Source: Annulohypoxylon bovei var. microspora (lineage: Eukaryota; Ascomycota; Sordariomycetes; Xylariales; Hypoxylaceae). Taken from it: 64,000 nt of DNA. The notes under the pieces are model-generated. The model had not been told where the DNA came from and made no database searches. It saw nothing but the letters and a program-made list of their open reading frames with translations. Made by a program: the position numbers and the translations under genes. The DNA is taken from positions 1-64,000 of the forward strand of contig MU405318.1 of the NCBI GenBank assembly GCA_022836615.1, written 5' to 3'. This document shows positions 56,147 to 64,000 of this stretch, piece after piece (positions within the stretch are counted from its first letter, which is position 1; every line of letters starts with the position of its first letter).

Positions 56147-59100
56147 CGCCTACCTCGTCGAATCCCGCAACTGAATGCTTAAATTTATGCATAGTACGAA
56201 GTACGGTGCTAAGTATCGTAACAAACTGTCGTTATCAATTTCTACTAAAATACAAATAGCTGGAAAAACCGTACGTCCCATTCTAGCTAGGGATTGGCCT
56301 GACTTAATCAACCGCTAAATGATCCATGGACATCAGATGAGTCGTCCAAAGACCTTTGAACATTCGCATTGGTTAACAGTTCAGGTACCAAGAAGAGGCA
56401 TGGTGTGGGTGAGAATAAAGATGCCCCCTCTCGATGCGAAAAAAGGAAAGCGATCATACGTATTGCACGGATAATAGAATCTTACTCGACCCGACAAACA
56501 TAGGGCAATTATTGCATTGTAACACCCGGGTATTAACCATGATCTGATCAAAGCCCGGGAATCTTAGGATCATCCATAGATGATACGGATAGATGATGGG
56601 TACCTACCTAGATAGACAAGCCACACATGGTCGTGTTGTTCCGCCGTAGGTATTGGCGAACTTATTTCTACCTACATAGTCGTAGTCTCACATCTCTTAC
56701 CTGTGGTCTTGGCGAGGGTTGAGTGCATAGCGCATAGAAACCCTTCGGCACGTCAACCAACAATATTCTTGCTCGTGCAAGGTATCGATTGATGACCAGG
56801 TCCATCATATTCGGGAGATTACTTTGTAAAAGCGAACATCATCTCAATTACAAATAAATTTCCCTCTCTGATGGCTAGTGAGCTGTGGAACCTATAATGG
56901 AAATTTACCTAGATGTTATTTAGAATCGACTTCCAACTTCTCTTTTGATCTCCACATTTATCTACATACAAACTGTACCTGCTTAGGTAGGTAGGTAGGT
57001 AGGTAGGTAGGTAGGTAGGTAGGTGGGAGGTAGGGTATTAGAAGCGGCTTATTCACACATGTGTTCTGCTATGTGCTATCTACGACGTGTACCATACACA
57101 AGCTGGGCGTCTGCGAGACGGTGGATCCAATCGGTCTACATACAGTACCTAGGTAGATTCTGGTAGAGATGAGAACTGGAAATCTTCGACGCTATCCGTT
57201 GGGCGCTGGGCAAAAGTATGTAAGTATTAATATGTATGTAGGTACTGTATTGTACAGTAGGTGTTGTCGGTAAAGCGCCAGGTTCCAAAAGTGAAGCCAG
57301 GTCGAGCAGTCGAGTCAAATCAAAAGTCAAAACCCAGACCCCGAGTTCTCATCGCCAAGTGGCAAGGTGGTGCGTTACCGCAATCAATTCCAACCTATCC
57401 ATCTACCCAAAGCATCTTAAGGCAGGCAGATACCCTACCTCGCAGTTTATGTCATTCCTTGTCTGCTTTCTCGGAGGGTCGATTCGTTGAATTCGACGCC
57501 CGTCTCAATAATTTCGCCGTTGGAGACACAAAGGGTGACAAAATGACAAGGTGACAGACAAGATGACGCTCACTCGAGCGGCGGGAAACAAAGTTTCGAT
57601 TGGCTACGAGACGCTACGAGATAGCTCGAGGCCTCTCTGGCAGGTTTATACACGAAGTCGAGCTGGTCTTTGGCTAACGGAGGCTTTACGCACGAAGCTT
57701 ATCCGCATCCTATTCCAAAATAATAATAATGATTACCCAGCGGAGGAAGCTTCTGACGAATTCGGCTGTCCCGTCCCAGACTCGCACTACACAAAGCACG
57801 CCCGTCCCCATTGGCACATGGGGCACCACTTAGCGGACAATTTCGGTACTAGGCTGGGAGCTCGAGACATGATCATCCAGTGATGAAAATGGCGAGACGA
57901 AAAGAGAAAAATGTACCCTCAAACGAAAAGCCCGCCGGTCGTATTAGAAAGCGTCAATGACGACTCAGTTAGGTAAATACCTAGTAGGCAGGAAGGTAAG
58001 GTAATAATAATAACGATCGAGGTACGGTACATGTAAGTAAGTAGACAGGCAGGTAGGAGGTAGGCATTGTAACCGATTTTCCCTCAGGCCCTCTCTCTTA
58101 CTCTCCGTTTTCCCTCTCGCCCTACCGTACCCAGAAGGCCCATCTACCACCCCTTGCCCGTTCCCTTGTGACCGTCTGTTTTCTCTTTTCTCTCTTCTCT
58201 CTTCTTCCCTCTCTGTTCTTTACTCCTCACACTTTTTCTTCTTCCTCTATTTTCCCTCGTCCATCTTTCCCTTTTGCTTTGCACTTTATCTTCTAAACCG
58301 TGCGGTCGTTGTTGTTCTGTCCTAATGACGAGCTCGCTTCCCACTTACATGAAAATACCCCAAAACGGTACTGGTGCGGATCTGCTTGTACCTTTGTACT
58401 ATGGATGAGTGTTTCTCGACCAGAGAAATTCGAACATCGGCGATATGGAGGATTGAATTCGTCTGCTACGATTCTTACCTCAGGAGATAGAGTCACGAAG
58501 CCGCGTCCCATTTCTTGCCCAACTCCTTGGGACAGGAAGTGGTCGAGAGCGACTGTACTGTACATATGGATGGGCACCTAACGTTGCGCAAACGGCCATA
58601 ACCAACGATGGATTCTCGACCGGGGGGATAAGTCTCCGCCATAAAGCTGCAAGGATCAACTCACCAGAACATCCGGCGACGACCACATCAGTCTGTCTAT
58701 ACAGAACTAAACGCAAGTTCGTACGGACCAACGAGGATTTCCCTAGGCTACTGTAGATCCTTTGGGTCAATCGCAGAATCTCGACTTGTTCGACTACCAT
58801 GAAGTAGGGCCGAGTCTAGCAACACCATACATCACTTACACCTATTACCTAGTACACATGGTACCTACGTCTAAAGTTTCAAAACTCTGCGGCATGGGGA
58901 TTTCCATTCTATCACCCGTGGCACAAACACCCGAAACCCGTGCACCAAGCAAGCAATTGTCTGAGAGAGACAGGCAGAGAGAAAGAAAAGAAGAGGGGAT
59001 TTTACTTACTCATTGATCGGCAGGCAAAATTGCAGGTCGAATCACTCGCACTTCTACCTACCGAAAAAGTAATACTTTTCATCACTTGGTCGGCAACCAA

Positions 59101-62100
59101 GGGACCACCGCATTTCTTGTTGACCCTTGCAACCCGTAGCAATGGATCACCGGGGCATTCCCATTGGTCCCACAATGCAGCCATTACAAGCGGGATCGCT
59201 TGCGAGTACTCCGTACTTGCATGCATCTGTACAGAGTGGGATGTCAGCATACATATTACCATGCATACATATGTACCGACTCAGCCCTGCAGACAGATAT
59301 ATACCTACTCGACGTATGAATGCTCGCTTCTTCCTCGACAAGGACCAGCCGAAGGAACGATTTCTTTGATGCGTTCGGCTGGTTATGCTTATGGACATTA
59401 CGGATTCACGGGTCATCCGAATCCCACACTGACATATACTAATCACTCATGGGTTTTATTTCTAAAGTTAGTTGTGAAGCCCCTTTACGACGAGGAGTTG
59501 CACACGACGTTGAGCTGCCACGATGATTTGGGCTACACCAACCTCCGACGTCCTGAGTGTCTATCGCTAGGTGTACGAGGCAAGCTTCCGCGGGAGGGAG
59601 CGCAACTAACAACGAGGGGGACAAAAGGAAATTGTCTGGTTAGCATTGTCTGTTTTCCTTCTCATTACCTACCTAGGTACCTATGGACCGGGACTGGAAC
59701 CTCCGATTCTTCCTAGGAAGGCTGGCACATGACAACTGGATCTATGTTGGAGTTGGAGTTGGAGTTGGAGTTTGTACCGCCTTCCATTGGCCTGGGAACA
59801 TGGAACATGGAAGTGGTTCTGTCGCCGTCGCTTTGCTGAATAATTGGCTAAGCCTTTATTTAAGCACCAGCAGTTCAGTTTCCTATCCTGATATCTGGAA
59901 ATTTCTAGGACGCATGATTGATCAGAAGGGATCACATGACCTAAGACATTCCAAGATAATCTTCCCATCGAATACCCAAGAAGCAGGCCAAGACTTGAAA
60001 GAACTGGTATTTGGTCAAAAATGTTCTATTGGCTCGGCTTACGAATGGAAGTCCTATTCCAACCTGAGACGATAAGCGACAACGGGGTTCTATGCCATTT
60101 GCTAAATGGCGAGAGGGTACACTATGGGTCATCGGAACCTAGTTTGATAACTCTTTTGATGGTTGATTCTTAGCGGTTGGCCGTTATCCGTTCGTTCACG
60201 CAACAAAAGCTCCCGTCCGGAATATCTCGATGGACACAATAAGAATCGGGCTCTTCTGAATCGACATGCTGGAAGGCGCTGTGGTGGGCGTTTGCTCAAC
60301 TTCTAACATAACCTGGCCGGACCTGATCTGACCTGACTTGACCAAGTAACCATTTTCTTATTGTCGGTTTCGATGCAATTCATCTTATTGTCTTTCTCTT
60401 CATATATTTTCTTATCGAGCTACTTATTACCCAGATACCTAGCGGCCTATCTAGGTAGCTAGGTAGAGGTAGGTAAGTAATATTTAGGTGAGTGTCCACA
60501 TATGGAATGAAGACATGAGAGGATGAGGGGATGAGAGAATGCAAATTGAAGCTCGAAAAATACGCTGGAATCTCATTCGCTCACGAAAGTTAGTGGAGAC
60601 CGGATAGTAGCCGGATTCGTCACTTGCTCGTGATTTGTCGGATACCTAGGGACAGTACCTAGGTAATCTTTGCGCTATTCAATGAAGTCACTTTTTCCTT
60701 TGTTTCACCTATTTTTTATGTTAACCTACCCTTGAAAGTACATCCCCTTTTATCGAGTTGATACTTTATCATTCCTACCAATGGCAATGCTTTCCGAGGC
60801 ATTAAAGTGGACAACAACAGTGGATCATTTGACTATGATCTTATAACCAATCAGGTTCCGTTGTTTTGCCGGGTCCCACATCATCCGTCCCCTTTTTACT
60901 CTGACCACTGAGCTTCTTTCTTTTTTTCACATTCCAATTTTCCCTGAACGCCCTGAACGCCCTAATCGCGCATAGACGACGCAGGATTCAACTCGGATTT
61001 CTCATCGTTTCTCATCCTAAACCCGTCTTGGTCTAGCTCGAGTGGGTCTGGTAGCACCTGTTGCTCCTCTCGGATTGAAGGAGGCCAGCAATCAGTCAGA
61101 AAATTTCTTGACCTACCCAGACCTTCAATCCCATCCCACAGCTCCCAGTCCCAGTCCCAGTCAAGTTGCAGCTCCAGTTCCAGCCAGAAAAAAAAAAGAA
61201 GCGAGGAGCGCGTGTTCAGCAAGCCTTCTCTAAGCCCACGGCCCATAGACCGGGCCAACTCGCCAAAAAGTCAAGTGCCTCTTCCTTTGCCTTACCTACC
61301 AACTAACCGCCCACCGCCCCCTTCTATCCCTCTCTCGCGCCGCAGCAAACAAGAGAAGAGAAGTGAGGTGTGTCGTCAATCAACCATTAGTTTTAGCTTA
61401 GGTAGGTCAGACCCTGTTATCTCTATTATCCCTCTCTTTCTCTCTTCCAGTATTGACTCTATTTTTATTATTGTTATTCCGCTATTATTGTTATTATCAT
61501 TATCGTCGTTATCGTCATCTCCCTCTTCACCTGGGACACCTACAGTATACCCAGTCTACCTATCCAGTCTATCCAGTCTATCCATCCATCCGTCCGTCCT
61601 ATCCTATCTTTAGGTATTTGGGTATTCCCCTAATGCCGTATGTGTGTGTGTATGTGTGTCCGAATAACGCTACCACTCAAGCTATTTGCTCCGTCCCCGT
61701 TGCCCGCTGTCCCGTTGCCCGTCACAGCTTCGGTCGGCATCCTTCAAGCGTCGGATGGTTGATGCGCAGTGCTGCATCGAAGCGATCGGTCTCCCGTCAC
61801 TAGCATCCATACATACCTGAGTAATAACGACAAGGAGGCCGACACACCTGACGCGGCACCCCGTCTATCGCTCTTTTCCCGTCACCCCGTATTATTTTAG
61901 AAACGACCTCCGTATCTATCTACCTTGTATATACTCAGGTTCGGCCTTACTACAATGTATATTCCCATTCCCAAGTGGGCGCGCGGCTTTTGCGCCGACA
62001 GAGATTTTGTCGCCTCTTACTTTTTGACATTGCCGCTACCGTTCCCTCCCTTCCCTTCCTATCATACCTAGTAGGCTAGTACCTATGGTTAGGTATTTTC

Positions 62101-62790
62101 TTTGGGTTGTTTGGTATTGCTGTTATCGCTATCATTCTTGCTACCTATCTAAGTACCTATGTATTTTTATTGTTTTATTTTTATCTATTACAGGGCATAG
62201 TTACCACTGTATTATAGAACACAGTCTTCACAGTCCCCCTAATACAGTACATATCTACAACTCTACAGTACCAGTGGTACAGCACTCCAGGGCTACATAC
62301 AACGCTACTAGGTACAAAAAGCACTTGGACACAGTACCTCATATTAGGGATATACCCCTGGTAGTGAGCCATCAATCCATCCCCTCCCAAATTCGTCCAG
62401 CGCTACCAGCGATTTTGCAGCGCACCACTCCGCTCACAGCACTGGACCTTTTCACCCCCCAAGGGTCAGGTTGCAGGTGATTTGATCGCGCTGAGCGCCC
62501 ATGCCCCCCTTCTATTCTAAACACCCTATCCTCCCCCCCAACCACCGAAAATCTGCGACAGTACCAACTCTTGCACCGCGACAGCTCATCCACCTAAAAT
62601 TTCCCTAATCGACTCGCGACGCGACTTTTTTTCCATTATCCATCGCGACACTCGTCGCCCGTGACACTATTATTATTCATTTACTATTATTTCATCTCAA
62701 TGCACTCGTGGCTATTTCGCATGCATTTTTAAATTACTGACATTACCTGAATTATAGTCAGATGGGTTCCCATTTGCGACTCCATCCGTC
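56147..62790. other. 6.6-kb gene-poor region upstream of the SWI1-like gene
   Basis: No gene I can support. It contains a (GGTA)n microsatellite at 56984-57024, a C/T-rich tract at 58080-58300, a GTTGGA hexamer repeat at 59746-59771, and C/T-rich long leader-like sequence at 61150-62790 that may be the 5' UTR (with introns) of the SWI1-like gene. Many CCTAGGTA palindromes occur. One 258-codon open frame (58940-59716, plus) begins with GTG and has its first ATG only about halfway. A 130-codon frame (59683-60075) starts with ATG but includes the GTTGGA repeat; neither resembles a known protein. Confidence 0.4.
56984..57024. repeat. (GGTA)n microsatellite
   Basis: About ten tandem copies of a GGTA tetranucleotide. 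It is related in sequence to the dispersed CCTAGGTA palindromes seen between genes throughout the window. Confidence 0.9.
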
Positions 62791-64000
62791 ATGAGCTCCT
62801 GGATGAACGAGGCCGCTGCCGTCCAAAACCACAATGGCAACGGCTTCCCACATATGAACGACCCGAATAACATGGGAACGGGTGGAGGAATGGGCGGAGC
62901 GCCGGGAGGCATGATGGACCCTTCGGCCTTTATGGCTAATCCTGCCCAGTTCAATCCCGTCGCTGCTGGCCAGTTTAACCCTCAGCAGATGGCCGCATTA
63001 CAGAATGGCCCGATGCGCAATGCCTCGCCCTCCTTCTCGAATCCCGCATATCAAACAAACCCCGTCATTCCCTCTAAACGACCTCGTCCTAGAGAAGACA
63101 GCATTGGCGCGTCTCCGCGACAAAACCCCAACATGCTACCGACGTCGCGCGCCGACACGCCTCAACAGTCTCCGTTCTCAGGCTTCCAACCGAATGCCAT
63201 GCAACAACCGCAGAATCCATCACAACCTCAGCATTATCCTCATCTACAACCCAATGGCTCAACTACCGCGTCCCCTTCTCCAATCATGGCCGGCAACCAG
63301 TTAAGGCCAGGAAGCGTACCGCAACGCGTCAATACCGCGTCACCTCATCCCTTCTCTCCAGCTTCTCAACAATTTGGTCCTCAGGCCTCACCCGTCCCAT
63401 CAGACCACGGCAATACTCCTCAACCAGGCATGTTTCAGCCAAACTTCCCTCAGGGCTACAATCCAGGATTCCCAGGCGCCCCATCTCCAGCCAGACCACC
63501 TTCCGCGCAAAACCCTATGGCGCAATCCATGATGCCTCAGTCGATGGGTCAGATGCCGCAACAGATGCCGCAGATGCACCCCGGGCAGATGCTCACTCCT
63601 CAGCACATACACCAGATGCAGATGCAAGCAGTACAAGCGTCGCAAGGACGCGTTCCGATGGATCAACAGAAGATCCTGTACCAGATGCGCTTGCAACAAC
63701 AGCTACACCAGGGCAACATGCCGATGAACGCGCAGATGCAAGCACAGCAGAACATGGCTCAAGGTCGAGGTATGATGCCTAAGCAACCGATGCAGATGCA
63801 GAACGGCCAGATGCATCCAGGCGTCATGCACCCTCAGCAACAACCGCAAGCGCCAATCGCGCGGGCAACCAATCCTGAGAGCTTCATCAAGAACCTAACG
63901 GCGTTCATGAATATGAAGCAACTTCCCTTGGAGGCGAATCCTGCTATCGAAGGCCGACCACTACACCTTCTACAACTTTTTCAGAATGTTTCCAAGTTTG
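62791..64000 (+). CDS. SWI1: SWI/SNF complex ARID subunit Swi1-like (5' part, runs off the window)
   Basis: Open from ATG 62791 to the window end, 403 codons without an intron. Residues 1-360 are low complexity: Gln/Met/Pro/Asn-rich (QMPQQMPQMHPGQM, QMQMQAVQASQ), with a basic PSKRPRPRED patch near residue 95. Residues from about 365 begin an ARID domain (NPESFIKNLTAFMNMKQLPL and on to LFQNVSKF), which binds DNA. A Gln-rich N terminus plus ARID fits fungal Swi1/Sol1 of the SWI/SNF remodeller; yeast Swi1 is a prion protein through its Asn-rich N terminus. The long upstream region suggests extensive regulation. Confidence 0.85.
   Translation, partial: MSSWMNEAAAVQNHNGNGFPHMNDPNNMGTGGGMGGAPGGMMDPSAFMANPAQFNPVAAGQFNPQQMAALQNGPMRNASPSFSNPAYQTNPVIPSKRPRPREDSIGASPRQNPNMLPTSRADTPQQSPFSGFQPNAMQQPQNPSQPQHYPHLQPNGSTTASPSPIMAGNQLRPGSVPQRVNTASPHPFSPASQQFGPQASPVPSDHGNTPQPGMFQPNFPQGYNPGFPGAPSPARPPSAQNPMAQSMMPQSMGQMPQQMPQMHPGQMLTPQHIHQMQMQAVQASQGRVPMDQQKILYQMRLQQQLHQGNMPMNAQMQAQQNMAQGRGMMPKQPMQMQNGQMHPGVMHPQQQPQAPIARATNPESFIKNLTAFMNMKQLPLEANPAIEGRPLHLLQLFQNVSKF

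Noticed and set aside
56984..57024. Regular repeats considered as a CRISPR-like array
   Set aside because: Simple GGTA tetranucleotide repeat without spacers, in a eukaryotic genome.
59683..60075. 130-codon frame with a GVGVGV stretch
   Set aside because: The stretch comes from the GTTGGA microsatellite and the rest resembles nothing; likely chance.

Overview
The window is nuclear DNA of a filamentous ascomycete (Pezizomycotina, most likely a Sordariomycete). The signs are mostly short GT..AG introns (49-140 nt) with CTAAC/CTGAC-like branch sites, a gene-free AT-saturated block that looks like repeat-induced point mutation (RIP), fungal-only protein families (SesA/NLR-type N-terminal domains, DUF7025-type AAA ATPases, GH18 and GH76 enzymes, Cwh43), and tRNA genes with introns. 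All exon joins below were read by hand from splice signals and reading frame.

Layout. 1-285 is a GC-balanced tail of something LTR-like. 286-4620 is the RIP-like block. 4.6-8.7 kb holds two housekeeping genes, VPS4 (+) and NOP56 (-), convergent. 9.4-17.2 kb is an accessory island with (i) a three-exon ubiquitin-like protein gene, (ii) a SesA-domain gene, (iii) a DUF7025/AAA ATPase gene with a possible N-myristoylation signal and (iv) a P-loop protein with a ruined Walker A motif. Proteins (i) and (ii) share a C-terminal motif array resembling fungal amyloid-signalling (HET-s-related) motifs. A 752-bp hAT-type MITE (18.9-19.6 kb) and an orphan N-rich zinc-finger gene follow. Further on: an old-yellow-enzyme gene, an F-box gene broken by one in-frame TAG, and a GH18 chitinase.

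28.4-38.7 kb is a housekeeping block: a divergent pair ubiquitin-eS31 (UBI3) and RPS26, an intron-containing tRNA-Ala(CGC), SMC4 of condensin divergent from an ELYS-like nucleoporin gene, and tRNA-Glu(CTC). 40.1-54.0 kb holds a small membrane ORF, a STAND-N-domain/ankyrin gene, a GH76 mannosidase, CWH43 (GPI-anchor lipid remodelling), UTP6 (small-subunit processome), an EVE-domain gene and a secreted cysteine-rich effector-like gene. 54-62.8 kb is a very long gene-poor stretch holding a second copy of the hAT MITE family (898 bp). The window ends inside a SWI1-like ARID gene.

The best candidate for an undescribed system is the 9.4-17.2 kb island. Two adjacent genes pair different N-terminal domains (SesA-like helical bundle; ubiquitin-like fold) with a related C-terminal motif array. 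Beside them lie two NTPase-type proteins with altered catalytic motifs. This fits an amyloid-templated allorecognition or immune cell-death module, but it is an inference from sequence alone.
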